Assembly: GCA_028275505.1 (NCBI GenBank)
Contig: JAPWUP010000016.1
Location: 1 to 39,654, forward strand
From: Bryobacteraceae bacterium
GTDB lineage: Bacteria > Acidobacteriota > Terriglobia > Bryobacterales > Bryobacteraceae
Direction of reading: 5' to 3'
DNA length: 39,654 nucleotides
Part shown: positions 15,457 through 24,358 of the stretch, one piece after another
How positions within the stretch are numbered: position 1 is the first letter of the stretch
Layout: each line of letters begins with the position of its first letter
Position numbers and translations under genes: made by a program
Notes under the pieces: generated by a model
Told to the model about the DNA's origin: nothing
Database searches by the model: none
Seen by the model: only the letters and a program-made list of their open reading frames with translations

Positions 15457-16653
15457 ATGCCGATGAGAAACACGCAACGCAGAAGATTTCTGGCTGCGCT
15501 GGCTGCGGCTCCGCTGGCGCAGGGAGCGAGTGCGGCCGGCGACTCGCACCCGGTGGAGATCCCCGGCGGCTTGTCGCATCTGTTTCTGGAGCGTCGCGCG
15601 CGGACGCGGCGCTCCTCCAGCTATGACCGTACGGGCGGCAACGCGGACGGCGTGCCGCTGGCGGCCGGAGCCACGCACGTGCTCGCGGATCTGCAAGGTC
15701 CGGGCTGCATCCGTCACATCTGGATCACGTTGCACTCGCTCGAGGAGCACTACCTGCGCCGGTGCGTACTCCGCGCCTGGTGGGACGGGGAAGAGCAGCC
15801 CAGCATTGAGTGTCCCATCGCCGACTTTTTCGGCGTCGGTCACGGCGGAATCGCCAATTTCTGGTCGCTGCCCCTGAACATGGTCACTGGCGGCGACTCG
15901 ATCCCCAAACATCGCGCCGCGATGAACTGTTTCTTCCCCATGCCCTTTGCGCGTTCGGCGCGCATCACGGTGGAGAACCAGGGCACGCAGCCTCTACGCG
16001 CTCTTTATTACTACGTGGACTGGGAACAGTACGACCGTCTGCCCGAGCGTGCCTTGCGTTTCCATGCGCAATGGCGACGGCAGTTCCCGTTCCCGGCCCA
16101 GTATGACGTGGCCAGGCCTCCCAAGCCGCTGCCCACGAACCCCGACGGCAAGCACAACTACGTAATCCTGGAGGCGACCGGGCGGGGGCATTACGTCGGC
16201 TGCGTGCTCTCGGTGGACCACATCAATCCCCACCCCGGCTTCAGTTGGTTCGGCGAAGGCGACGACATGATTTTCATTGACGGCGAAGAGCGCCCTTCCT
16301 TGCACGGCACGGGCACCGAGGATTATTTCTGCGCGGCGTGGGGATTCCCCGGCGGAGCGTATTCGACTCCCTACCACGGCGTCTCCCTGGCGGGGAGAAT
16401 GACTGTGCCCGACGGCTACGCCGGCAAGTGGAGCATGTATCGCTTCCACATCGAGGACCCGATTTGTTTCGAGAAATCCATCCGCGTGACGATCGAGAGC
16501 GGCCACGCCAACGGTCACGCCAACGACATTTCCTCGGTGGCCTACTGGTACCAGCGGGAGCCGCACGCGCCGTTTCCGCCTCTGCTCCCGGTCGAGCAGC
16601 GCTTGCCGTTGTCGGAACTGGAAAGCCTGCGCCGGTTCTGGAAGACCCTCTGA
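15457..16653 (+). CDS. Tat-exported DUF2961 protein (GH172 family)
   Basis: DUF2961 proteins form glycoside hydrolase family 172, with known activities on fructofuranose dianhydride and D-arabinofuranose or related furanosides. The 398-residue product starts with a twin-arginine signal (QRRRFLAALAAAP, residues 7-19, cleavage after ASA near 26), so it acts in the periplasm or outside. Family features seen are 'HIWITLHS', 'ADFFGVGHGG', 'MPFARSARITVENQG', and 'HGTGTEDYF' with a conserved acid at E288. Start ATG 15457 is set by the signal peptide and AGGGAGAG; a second ATG at 15463 is possible. Its substrate is unknown. It is convergent with rnc, seven bases apart. Confidence 0.85.
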   Translation: MPMRNTQRRRFLAALAAAPLAQGASAAGDSHPVEIPGGLSHLFLERRARTRRSSSYDRTGGNADGVPLAAGATHVLADLQGPGCIRHIWITLHSLEEHYLRRCVLRAWWDGEEQPSIECPIADFFGVGHGGIANFWSLPLNMVTGGDSIPKHRAAMNCFFPMPFARSARITVENQGTQPLRALYYYVDWEQYDRLPERALRFHAQWRRQFPFPAQYDVARPPKPLPTNPDGKHNYVILEATGRGHYVGCVLSVDHINPHPGFSWFGEGDDMIFIDGEERPSLHGTGTEDYFCAAWGFPGGAYSTPYHGVSLAGRMTVPDGYAGKWSMYRFHIEDPICFEKSIRVTIESGHANGHANDISSVAYWYQREPHAPFPPLLPVEQRLPLSELESLRRFWKTL

Positions 16654-16660
16654 CGGGGAA

Positions 16661-17365
16661 CTATGGCCTGGCGTCCATCAGGCGCAAAAGCAGGGCGCGG
16701 GCGGCCTGCTGGCCAGCTTCCTTCTTGGACGCTCCTTCGCCCCGCGCGACCCATTCCTCGTCAATGCGGACTTCTACCGTGAAGCGACGGGCGTGGGGAG
16801 GGCCTTCCTCGGCGACCACCGTGTAGCGTGGCGCCGGAAGGTTGAGCTGGCGGGCGGCTTCCTGCAAAGCCCCTTTGTAGTTGGCGCCGGGTGCGGGCGC
16901 TTCCTCGCCGGACCGCTCTTCCGCAAAGATGTAGCGCTCGGCGAAGCGGCGCGCTGCTTCCAAGCCCGCATCGAGATAGATGGCAGCGATGAGGGCCTCC
17001 AGCGCGTCGGCTAACAGGCCAGCCTTTTCCCGGCCCCCGCTGAGTTCCTCGCCTCGTCCGAGAAGCAGGTGTTCGCCGAGTCCCAGTTTCTGAGCGACTT
17101 GCGCGAGGTGCGGGGCGCTCACCAGGTAGTTTTTCAGGATGGAGAGTCGCCCCTCCCGCCAATCCGGATGCTGCCGGATCAGGTGCTCGCTGGCCAGCAA
17201 GCCGAGGACGGCGTCACCGAGAAATTCCAATCGCTGGTTGTCAGCATCGGGGCCGGAAGCAGTTTCGTGGGCGTGCGATGCATGCGTGAGCGCGAGGCGC
17301 AGGAGTTCCCGGTTGGCGAATGTGTGGCCGATGGCGAGTTCGAGACGTTCGAGCGGCGGCAACAT
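16661..17365 (-). CDS. rnc: Ribonuclease III
   Basis: RNase III cuts double-stranded RNA and matures rRNA. The 234-residue product has the N-terminal catalytic domain with the signature 'NQRLEFLGDAVLG' (43-55, acids E47 and D51) and 'LLADALEALIAAIYLD' (acids D120 and E123). A C-terminal double-stranded RNA-binding domain (about 162-232) carries 'NYKGALQEAAR' and 'GEGASKKEAGQQAARALL'. The position equivalent to E. coli E38 is glutamine (Q44), as in many phyla; the two-metal site is otherwise intact. It follows the TPR gene at 17414 by 48 bases and may be co-transcribed. No strong ribosome binding site is visible. Confidence 0.96.
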   Translation of the reverse strand: MLPPLERLELAIGHTFANRELLRLALTHASHAHETASGPDADNQRLEFLGDAVLGLLASEHLIRQHPDWREGRLSILKNYLVSAPHLAQVAQKLGLGEHLLLGRGEELSGGREKAGLLADALEALIAAIYLDAGLEAARRFAERYIFAEERSGEEAPAPGANYKGALQEAARQLNLPAPRYTVVAEEGPPHARRFTVEVRIDEEWVARGEGASKKEAGQQAARALLLRLMDARP

Positions 17366-17413
17366 GCAGTCTGTGCCGCGACGCGTCCCGCCCCGGCGAG
17401 CAGCGCCTCTCGC

Positions 17414-18268
17414 TCAGGGCTGTTTGGGCTCCGGCTTGGCTTCCCCGGCAGGTTTTGCTTCGCCGGCGGGTTTCGCCTGACCCGCCTGCTGTTGGGCAGC
17501 CTGCTTGAGCTGGAAGGCGCGCGCCCGTTCCGCCTGTGCGAACTGTTTGATGGTGGGATGAACCTCGGCGTCGTTCATCACCTTGTCGAGCAGTGCGATG
17601 GCGTCATCGTACTTGCCCGTCATGTTGTAGACGGCGCCCAGGCGCACCATGGTGGCGGGATCGGGATTCGCGGCGCCCTCGACGGCCAGCTTGAACTCGG
17701 CGATGGCGACGTCGTACTTCTTGCGGGCCAGAGCTGCCAGACCGAGAGCCTCATGGGCCTGCGCCGTGAAATCCTTCTTGGCCGCTTCCCACTGCTCGTC
17801 CGGGATGTCCGGGCGTGGCTTGGGCAGGGTCTTCAGGATCTCCATGGCATCATGGGCGTACTTCTCCGCGCGAGCCAGCTTTTCTTCCCGGTCGAGATCG
17901 AACTCGCGCGTGCGCTGGGCGATGCCGGTGGCCAGCATGAGCATGGCGTGGTAGCTCTTGGGATCGGCTTCCAGCGTCCGTTCCGCCCAGACCACCATGT
18001 TTTCGAAGTCGTTTTTCTGCTGGTAGGAGGCCGCGATCATCTGCATGGCGATGGCCTTGAACTCGCTGTCGGCGAACTTGTGCAGCAGCTCCTGCGCCGC
18101 CTTGATGCGCGAGTCGGGGTCCGGCGCCTGGAAAATGGCCATCACGGCCTCGGCTTCCTTCTGGGATTTCACCTGCGGCTGCTTCTGCACTTCCTGGGCA
18201 GCCAGTTGGGAAAGGGAGAATGCGCCGGCAACCAACAAGCCGGCCAGCATCCGTTGGGCTGTGCTCAT
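17414..18268 (-). CDS. Secreted TPR-repeat protein
   Basis: The 284-residue product has a clear signal peptide (MSTAQRMLAGLLVAGAFSLSQ, cleavage after LAAQ near 25) and TPR-like helical repeats throughout. An example is 'QAHEALGLAALARKKYDVAIAEF', followed by 'VRLGAVYNMTGKYDDAIALLD'. The tail is low complexity, with AKPAGE repeated twice. AAGGAAT lies before ATG 18268, and TACAAT (18306-18301) upstream is a likely -10 box placed at the very end of the previous gene. Periplasmic TPR proteins usually act as scaffolds; no specific partner is indicated. Confidence 0.82.
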   Translation of the reverse strand: MSTAQRMLAGLLVAGAFSLSQLAAQEVQKQPQVKSQKEAEAVMAIFQAPDPDSRIKAAQELLHKFADSEFKAIAMQMIAASYQQKNDFENMVVWAERTLEADPKSYHAMLMLATGIAQRTREFDLDREEKLARAEKYAHDAMEILKTLPKPRPDIPDEQWEAAKKDFTAQAHEALGLAALARKKYDVAIAEFKLAVEGAANPDPATMVRLGAVYNMTGKYDDAIALLDKVMNDAEVHPTIKQFAQAERARAFQLKQAAQQQAGQAKPAGEAKPAGEAKPEPKQP

Positions 18269-18308
18269 GAACGATTCCTTCCTGGGAATATCTTTGTCCA
18301 ATTGTACT

Positions 18309-19796
18309 TTACTCTGGCGACCGGCGGGGAACACGCGCTCCCAGGGCCGCCAGTCCTTTTTCCGCAGCGGCGCGCGCCGCCGCGGTTGCGCCCTCGAGCT
18401 GTAATGCGGCCTGGTAGTGTTCGCGGGCCTGATTCGTCTCGCCGGCCGCTTCCGCGAGTCGCGCCAGGTAAACGTGTGTCCAGGCTGCAATCTGCGGGTC
18501 CGGATCGAGCTCCAGAACCCGCTGGAACAGGCGCTCGGCCAGATCCGGATCGTTTTCCAGCGTCGCGATCCGCGCCAGCCCGTAGTAGCAGCGGGAGTGC
18601 AGCTTGCGGTCGTCGGTCTGCCGGAGCACGGCCAAGAATCGCTCCCGGGCTTTGCCCAGTTCGCGTTTCGCGTAGAGGTCCTCAGCTTCCTCGACCTGTT
18701 GTTCCGGGCCGCTCGGCGCCGGCTTGGGTGCGGGCGGCTCAGACTGGCGTGCGGGTTGCGCCGGTTGCCGCGCGAACTCGACTTTGTCCAGCCGCTGGGT
18801 TTCCCGCCTCAAGTCAATCCCCTTGACCATCTCCGGGAAGTAAAAACGCAGGGCTTGCTCCTGCTTTTCGTACGCGGGCAACGCCTCGGCGAAATACGGC
18901 GTCAGAATGTAACCCTCGCGCAACGCCTGCTCGACCAGGGCCTGTCGCTGCGATCTCGGCGCCAGCCGGCTCTCGATCGCCTTCACCAGGCACTTGGACA
19001 CCAGGAGCGGGAAGTCCTTCTTGTAGGCTTCCGGCAACAGCGGTGCCCCCAGCGCGAAATCCATGAGCGGTTTTTTCTGGTTGACCTCTTCGGCGTGGCG
19101 CAGAACGATGGGATCCACCAGGTAGTGCAGGTAAGCGTGACGGATTTCTTCGATCTGCGGCTCGCGCGCCGGGGTGACCACGACGAAGTAATCGTTGGCG
19201 TAGTTGCGCACGTGGACCTGACTGGCCGGCGCCAGCAGCTCGACGTAGATCTGGAATCGCCGGCCCAGCACGCCGCTGGTCGGACTCCGTACATAGGCGT
19301 TGGCTTCCAGCACGGCGCGCGCGATCGGGCCATGATAGCGTTCGATCACCTGCTCGTAGCGCGGCTGCGCCTTCTTCCAGAGTTCCTCGACGCCGCTTTC
19401 CTTGTAGAACTTCGCCACCAGCTTTTCCAGGCCTTGCAGCGGGAACACGTCCGGCGGGAGCTGGTTGAGCAGGAACCGGTACTTGAATTCGGGCGGTCCG
19501 TGGACGCTCAGGGCGAAGGAAATGTACTGACTGAGGTCTTCGATCGGATCCCTCTGGCGGTGCTGTTCGAAGAAATTCTTTAGAGCGGGCAAGGTCGAGG
19601 GCTTGCGGCTCAGGATTTCTGCAACGACGGCTTCCCGCAAGCTCTCATCGGCAGCCCGCCAAGGTTGCTCGGGTGCACGAGCTGCGTGATACGCCGCCAG
19701 AATGGTGAACAGAGAGAGGCTGGAATCGAGCTGCCCTTGTTCTGCCGCCGGCGCCGAGAGCGCCGCCAGCACGATGCCCGCTACCAGTGACCGCAA
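18309..19796 (-). CDS. Secreted TPR-containing protein of unknown function
   Basis: This 495-residue product starts at a TTG (19796) that gives a good signal peptide (MRSLVAGIVLAALSAPAAEQ). GGCAGG lies just upstream, and TACACT (19824-19819) is a plausible -10 box. The reading frame stays open further upstream, into the DUF302 gene, but without a signal peptide. The middle (about 60-320) is an unrecognised alpha/beta region. After a Pro/Ala-rich linker (about 335-365, 'PAQPARQSEPPAPKPAP') the C-terminus has two or three TPR repeats ('AEDLYAKRELGKARERFLAVL', 'ARIATLENDPDLAERLFQRVL'). It is 40 bases upstream of a second secreted TPR gene, so the two may act together. Confidence 0.75.
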   Translation of the reverse strand: MRSLVAGIVLAALSAPAAEQGQLDSSLSLFTILAAYHAARAPEQPWRAADESLREAVVAEILSRKPSTLPALKNFFEQHRQRDPIEDLSQYISFALSVHGPPEFKYRFLLNQLPPDVFPLQGLEKLVAKFYKESGVEELWKKAQPRYEQVIERYHGPIARAVLEANAYVRSPTSGVLGRRFQIYVELLAPASQVHVRNYANDYFVVVTPAREPQIEEIRHAYLHYLVDPIVLRHAEEVNQKKPLMDFALGAPLLPEAYKKDFPLLVSKCLVKAIESRLAPRSQRQALVEQALREGYILTPYFAEALPAYEKQEQALRFYFPEMVKGIDLRRETQRLDKVEFARQPAQPARQSEPPAPKPAPSGPEQQVEEAEDLYAKRELGKARERFLAVLRQTDDRKLHSRCYYGLARIATLENDPDLAERLFQRVLELDPDPQIAAWTHVYLARLAEAAGETNQAREHYQAALQLEGATAAARAAAEKGLAALGARVPRRSPE

Positions 19797-19818
19797 AATC
19801 CGAGACCTGCCTGCGCCT

Positions 19819-19824
19819 AGTGTA
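19819..19824 (-). promoter_or_regulatory. -10-like box upstream of the TPR gene starting at 19796
   Basis: TACACT on the minus strand predicts a start near 19812 and a leader of about 16 bases containing GGCAGG. The short leader supports the TTG start at 19796. Confidence 0.35.
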
Positions 19825-19852
19825 ACGCACCAGGCCCGCTTCCCGCGGGCTG

Positions 19853-20239
19853 TCAGACGCCCGCCGCCTCGCGCATCATCGCGCAGATTTCGGTCTCCAC
19901 TTCCTTGGCTACGTTGTCGAGCTCGGGCGAGCCGAACAGGCTGAGCATCGCGGTGGGCAGGATCGTGGCCAGTTTGCACCGATCGCCCGAGCGATAGACT
20001 GAGATGCGGCAAGGCAAGGCTGTGGAAATGGCGGGATTGGCGGTGAGTACCTTGGCGGCCTGCTGCGGGTTGCAGACCTCGTAGATCAGGCACTCGCCCT
20101 CGTAATCCACGCCTTTCTTTTTCATCGTCTCGCGGATGTTGTGGACAGTCAGGATTCCGAACTTGTGCCGCGCGGCCGCCTCCTGCAAGCCGCGATCAAT
20201 TTCCTCCAGGCTCCTGGTCGTTTCAACCTCGAATAGCAT
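19853..20239 (-). CDS. DUF302 domain protein
   Basis: This 128-residue protein matches the DUF302 family of small alpha/beta proteins of unknown function. Features seen are the N-terminal 'LFEVETTRSLEEIDRGLQEAAARHKFGIL', 'CLIYEVCNPQQAAKVLTANP' and 'LPCRISVYRSGDRCKLATILPT', the last being the most typical family block. No signal peptide is present. It has four cysteines. GAGGAGGAAAG precedes ATG 20239. The gene lies 11 bases after the tandem Usp gene in the same direction, so the two form one unit and probably respond to the same stress. Confidence 0.87.
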   Translation of the reverse strand: MLFEVETTRSLEEIDRGLQEAAARHKFGILTVHNIRETMKKKGVDYEGECLIYEVCNPQQAAKVLTANPAISTALPCRISVYRSGDRCKLATILPTAMLSLFGSPELDNVAKEVETEICAMMREAAGV

Positions 20240-20250
20240 TGCTTTCCTCC

Positions 20251-21153
20251 TCAGCTAGATTCTCGCTGGATCCCGGAAGTCTCGGCGGCGATGGGGACCG
20301 GCTCGCCTTCGACCACTGTGAGCACGGGGCAGGGCGCGTGCCGCACCACGCGCACGGTGGTCGAGCCGATTACGGTGCTGTCGAAGAACCTGCGGTGCTG
20401 GGCGCCGATCACCAGCAGATCGCAGCCTTCTTCGCGCGCCTGGGCGATGATCTCGCGCGCGGCCTCGCCCCGGCGCGTGATTTCACGAATGCGGCATTTC
20501 TGGCGCTGCTCGTTGGGGACCCAGGCGCAAAGGTCAGCGATGCGGTCGCGCGAGGACCCCTCGTCCACGTGGAGCAGCGTCAAGGTTGCGTCGAGGCAAT
20601 GTGCCATTTCGGCCGCCTGCCGCAGCGCGCGCCGTGCCACGGGCGTGTCGTTGACCGGGCACAGGATGTTGCGGATGGCCAGAGGACGCTCGGGCGTACG
20701 CATGTCGCCACGGACCGTCAGGACAGGAATGCTGGTCTCGCGCAGGACACGCTCCGTGACGGAGCCGAGCATCAGCCGGTTCCATCCGCTGCGCCCGTGC
20801 GTTCCCATCACGATCAGGTCGCTGCCGATCTCTTGCGCCGTGCGCAGGATGGTTTCAGCCGGGCGCCCCTCGACGACCCGAATGGCGGGCATTGCCGTAT
20901 CCGGTCCGAGCGCTTTGCGGACGAACTCCCGCAAATCGCGTTCCGCCTGTCGCTGGGCGGCCCGCAATCGCGCCCGCAGCTCTTCTACCTGCCCTTGCGT
21001 GAAGTAAGGAGGCGCCTCGAAGGCGCTGGCGTGCAGCACCGTGATGCGCGCGCCAGAGCAGCGCCCGAGCGCGTCCGCGTACTGCAAAGCGAGTGCAGAA
21101 AGCTCGCTGAAATCCACCGGGACCAGGATGTGCCTGGGACGTTCCAACTGCAT
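20251..21153 (-). CDS. Tandem universal stress protein (two UspA domains)
   Basis: The 300-residue product carries two UspA domains (about 7-145 and 155-290). The first has the nucleotide-binding pattern GTHGRSGWNRLMLGS (G-2x-G-9x-G-S) intact. In the second the matching stretch GAQHRRFFDSTVIGST has histidine where the second glycine should be, so nucleotide binding there is doubtful. ATG 21153 is preceded by GAGG; an ATG at 21186 in frame has no useful spacing. A perfect 6-bp hairpin (GGGCGC/GCGCCC, 21167-21181) lies in the leader. Such tandem proteins bind ATP or AMP under stress and starvation, but the exact role is unknown. It heads a two-gene unit with DUF302. Confidence 0.9.
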   Translation of the reverse strand: MQLERPRHILVPVDFSELSALALQYADALGRCSGARITVLHASAFEAPPYFTQGQVEELRARLRAAQRQAERDLREFVRKALGPDTAMPAIRVVEGRPAETILRTAQEIGSDLIVMGTHGRSGWNRLMLGSVTERVLRETSIPVLTVRGDMRTPERPLAIRNILCPVNDTPVARRALRQAAEMAHCLDATLTLLHVDEGSSRDRIADLCAWVPNEQRQKCRIREITRRGEAAREIIAQAREEGCDLLVIGAQHRRFFDSTVIGSTTVRVVRHAPCPVLTVVEGEPVPIAAETSGIQRESS

Positions 21154-21222
21154 GGAGCCTCGCTGCGGGCGCCGCGCGCCCGTCATCCTTTCTGATGCGC
21201 GCACGAGGCCCCGGGTGACGCG

Positions 21223-22011
21223 CTATTCGGTGGTGACGCGGTTTTCGAGCACGCCCACGCCTTCGATCTCGATCTTGACTTCGGCGCCGGGCGAGAGCGG
21301 CCCCACGCCGGCCGGCGTGCCCGTCGCGATCAGGTCCCCCGGCTCCAGCGTCATGACCTCGGAGACAAACGCGAGGATGCGGGCCACCGAAAAAATCATC
21401 TCCGCCGGGGTGGCCTGCTGCTTCAAGTCGCCGTTGACCCAGGTGCGCAGCCGCAACTGATCCAGACTTACCTCGGCAGCGGGTACAATCCAGGGGCCGA
21501 CCGGGCAGAAGGTGTCGAAGCCTTTGGCCCGCGTCCATTGCACGTCCTTCTTTTGCAGGTCGCGCGCGGTTACGTCATTCACGCAGGTGTAGCCGAGGAT
21601 GTACTCGTGCGCCCGCTCGGGCGGGACGTTCCGCGCGCGCCGTCCGATGACCACCCCAATCTCGCCCTCGTAGTCCACTCGCTGGGAAATGGGCGGAAGC
21701 ACGATGGGATCACGGTGCGCATTGAGCGCGGAGGGCGGCTTGAGGAAGATCACCGGCTCGGCAGGCGCCAGGTTGCCAAGCTCTTTCGCGTGTTCTTCGT
21801 AGTTGCGTCCCACGCACACGATTTTGCTCGGCCAGCAAGGGGGAAGCAGCCGCACTTGGCTGAGCGGCCAGGAAGCCCCAGTGCGGGACGACCAGCCCGC
21901 CAGGGTCTCATAAACCGTCTCGTCTTCCACCACGCCATACTTGACCAGCGGCGAGCCGTCCGGCATGGTTGCAGGTGCAGCAGGATCGAGACTGAAGCGT
22001 ACCAGTTTCAA
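21223..22011 (-). CDS. Fumarylacetoacetate hydrolase family protein
   Basis: The FAH fold acts on beta-diketo or 2-oxo acids; members include acylpyruvases, 5-carboxymethyl-2-hydroxymuconate isomerase/decarboxylases and oxaloacetate decarboxylases. The 262-residue product has the family core: 'KIVCVGRNYEEHAKELG', the metal-binding 'DYEGEIGVVIG', 'YTCVNDVTARDLQ' and 'PGDLIATGTPAGVG'. The start is TTG at 22011, with GGAGGT nine bases upstream. The TTG overlaps the TGA of the preceding lipoprotein gene by four bases (TTGA), a typical coupling arrangement. The exact substrate cannot be assigned; the presence of 'KGFDTFCPVGPWI' fits the acylpyruvase/oxaloacetate-decarboxylase-like branch. It is the fourth gene of the hslV chain. 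Confidence 0.88.
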   Translation of the reverse strand: MKLVRFSLDPAAPATMPDGSPLVKYGVVEDETVYETLAGWSSRTGASWPLSQVRLLPPCWPSKIVCVGRNYEEHAKELGNLAPAEPVIFLKPPSALNAHRDPIVLPPISQRVDYEGEIGVVIGRRARNVPPERAHEYILGYTCVNDVTARDLQKKDVQWTRAKGFDTFCPVGPWIVPAAEVSLDQLRLRTWVNGDLKQQATPAEMIFSVARILAFVSEVMTLEPGDLIATGTPAGVGPLSPGAEVKIEIEGVGVLENRVTTE

Positions 22012-23003
22012 GGCGCATGTACCTCCACAGGAGATGAGGGTGCGCTCTCGTTGCCGCGGACATCCACGGCCGAGACCGCGTAACGATATCTCTGTCCTGA
22101 TTCGATCTTGCGATCTGAGTAAGCGGGCAACTCGACCAGATCGCTCAACGGTTGGAGCGAACCATCGCCGACCGCGCGCCAGACGCGATAGCCTCGCAGA
22201 TCCGGCTCTGCATTGCGCTCCCAGACGAGTTCGATGCTTCCCAGGCCGGGTGTGGCTTGCAAACCGCGTGGCACAGCAGGGGGAAAGCGATCCTCGGGCG
22301 TGATGCGGACCGCCTCGGAAAGCTCGCTGAGAGCTTCCGTCTGTCCGACCTTTCGGAAAGCCTGGACCTGATACTCCCAGGGCTTGCCGAACTCGGCGTT
22401 CGCGTCCACAAAAACAAGCGACTCGGTTTCGCCCACCGGCTCGGCCTCGCGCGCCTGCGCCGCACGACGAAAGATGCGATAGCGTATGTCGGCAAGGTCG
22501 CCGACAGCCTTCCAGCTCAGTTGCACGCCGGATGCAGTGGCTTCGGCACGCAAGTCCGCGGGGCGAGGCAGGGGCGGCACAACTTCCAGCGCCACCAGAT
22601 TGGACCACGCGCCCGGACGGCCCTTGGGTCCGATGGCGCGAACCCCGAGGATCACTTCGCGGCCGGCCCATTCTGCCACGGGCAGCGTGACCTCGACCGG
22701 CCCAGGCGTGCGCGTAGCCACCGAGACCTGCGTCGCTCGTGCGGCCCAGCGTTCCGTGTCGAAGTTTCCCTCGGGCGGCACGCCCGCGCGCAGCTCGACC
22801 TCGCGGAAGCGCCGCACGACGACGCCGTCGGTGGTGAGCTCGGGCAGCGTGAAGCGCACTACGATCCGTTCGCCCACTTGTTGCGCGCGAAGGTCCGAGA
22901 CCGGCTCCGGGATGCCGAGCGATGGCGGCAGCGGTTCGCCAGGGGACCCACAGCCGGCAGCGAGCGCAACGAGCAGAAGAAGCGAGTCGGCCGGCCGGCT
23001 CAC
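22008..23003 (-). CDS. Lipoprotein with fibronectin type III domains
   Basis: The 331-residue product has a signal peptide with lipobox LAAGC (lipidated C18), then about three beta-sandwich domains: one divergent (about 28-140), and two typical fibronectin type III domains (about 145-235 and 240-330). Typical phrases are '[22 protein letters not shown]' and '[21 protein letters not shown]'. Such domains bind carbohydrates or proteins at the envelope. The start is GTG 23003, which overlaps the hslU stop by four bases (GTGA). Its own stop overlaps the next start by four bases. This places an envelope lipoprotein in tight coupling with a cytoplasmic protease, which is unexpected. Confidence 0.85.
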   Translation of the reverse strand: MSRPADSLLLLVALAAGCGSPGEPLPPSLGIPEPVSDLRAQQVGERIVVRFTLPELTTDGVVVRRFREVELRAGVPPEGNFDTERWAARATQVSVATRTPGPVEVTLPVAEWAGREVILGVRAIGPKGRPGAWSNLVALEVVPPLPRPADLRAEATASGVQLSWKAVGDLADIRYRIFRRAAQAREAEPVGETESLVFVDANAEFGKPWEYQVQAFRKVGQTEALSELSEAVRITPEDRFPPAVPRGLQATPGLGSIELVWERNAEPDLRGYRVWRAVGDGSLQPLSDLVELPAYSDRKIESGQRYRYAVSAVDVRGNESAPSSPVEVHAP

Positions 23004-24358
23004 AGGATATACCGGGTCAGATCCTGGTCTTTCATGATGTCGGCCAACTGCTTGCGCACGTAGGCCGCATCAATGCGCACGTGCTTTTTCTTCAGGTCGG
23101 GGCCTTCGAAGGAGATCTCCTCCAGAACCTTTTCCATGATCGTGTGCAGGCGACGTGCGCCGATGTTCTCGGTGGTTTCGTTGACGTAAGCGGCGCAGCG
23201 TGCGATCTCCTCCAGCGCGTCGTCGGTGAAGGTCAGCTTGATGCCCTCGGTTTCCAGCAAGGCCGTGTACTGCTTGACGAGCGCGTTCTTGGGCTCTTTG
23301 AGAATGCGGATGAAGTCCTGTTCCGTGAGCGGCTTCAGTTCGACGCGGATGGGGAAGCGGCCTTGCAGTTCGGGAATCAGGTCGCTGGGCTTGGAGACGT
23401 GGAAGGCGCCCGCGGCGATGAACAGGATGTGATCGGTGCGGACGAAGCCGTAGCGCGTGTTGACCGTGGTGCCCTCGACGATAGGCAGGATGTCGCGCTG
23501 CACGCCTTCGCGACTGACGTCGGGCCCGTGACCGCTCTCGCGCCCGGCGATCTTGTCAATCTCGTCGAGGAAAATGATGCCGTTGCGTTCCACGCGGTCC
23601 AGCGCCTCGCGGGTCACCTGATCCATGTCAATGAGCTTTTGTTCTTCTTCCTGGGTGAGATAGTCGAGGGCTTCGCTGACCCGCATCTTGCGCTTGCGGG
23701 TGCGGCCGCCGAAGAGGCCGGGCAGCATGTCGCGGATGGAAACGTCCATTTCCTCGACGCCCGTGCTGGTGGTGATCTGGAAGACGGGTCCCGGTTCGCG
23801 GACGTCAATTTCTACGATGCGGTCGTCGAGTTTGCCGGCCCGGAGCCGTTCCCGCAGCTTTTCGCGCGAGCGCTCGTAGCTTTCGGTGATCTCGGCCGGC
23901 GGCGGCATCAGGATATCGAGCAGGCGCTCCTCGGCGTTGCGCTCGGCCCGGTCGCCGATTTCCTCGGCGCGCTCCTCGCGCACCATGTCAATGGCGATCT
24001 CGACCAGGTCGCGGATCATGGACTCGACGTCGCGCCCCACGTAGCCGACTTCGGTGAACTTGCTGGCTTCGACCTTCAGGAAGGGGGAGTTGGCGAGTTT
24101 GGCCAGCCGCCGGGCGATCTCCGTCTTGCCTACGCCGGTGGGGCCGATCATCAGGATGTTCTTGGGCATCACCTCCTCGGCCATTTCCGGGTCGAGCCGC
24201 TGCCGGCGGATCCGGTTGCGCAGGGCGATGGCGACCGCCCGCTTGGCCTCGGTTTGGCCAATGACGTACTTGTCGAGCTCGCGCACGATTTCGCGCGGAG
24301 TAAGTTCGTCCAGGGCGGGTTGTTCCTCGACGGACTGTACGGGAAGATAGATGACCAT
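23000..24358 (-). CDS. hslU: HslU, ATPase subunit of the HslUV protease
   Basis: HslU is the AAA+ unfoldase ring that feeds proteins into the HslV peptidase. The 452-residue product has '[23 protein letters not shown]', Walker A GPTGVGKT (72-79) and an inserted I domain (about 110-240). The Walker B is '[12 protein letters not shown]', with a sensor region '[15 protein letters not shown]', and the C-terminus 'LTRYIL' is the segment that docks into HslV. Length and layout match E. coli HslU (443). ATG 24358 overlaps the hslV stop by one base (TGATG). Confidence 0.97.
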   Translation of the reverse strand: MVIYLPVQSVEEQPALDELTPREIVRELDKYVIGQTEAKRAVAIALRNRIRRQRLDPEMAEEVMPKNILMIGPTGVGKTEIARRLAKLANSPFLKVEASKFTEVGYVGRDVESMIRDLVEIAIDMVREERAEEIGDRAERNAEERLLDILMPPPAEITESYERSREKLRERLRAGKLDDRIVEIDVREPGPVFQITTSTGVEEMDVSIRDMLPGLFGGRTRKRKMRVSEALDYLTQEEEQKLIDMDQVTREALDRVERNGIIFLDEIDKIAGRESGHGPDVSREGVQRDILPIVEGTTVNTRYGFVRTDHILFIAAGAFHVSKPSDLIPELQGRFPIRVELKPLTEQDFIRILKEPKNALVKQYTALLETEGIKLTFTDDALEEIARCAAYVNETTENIGARRLHTIMEKVLEEISFEGPDLKKKHVRIDAAYVRKQLADIMKDQDLTRYIL

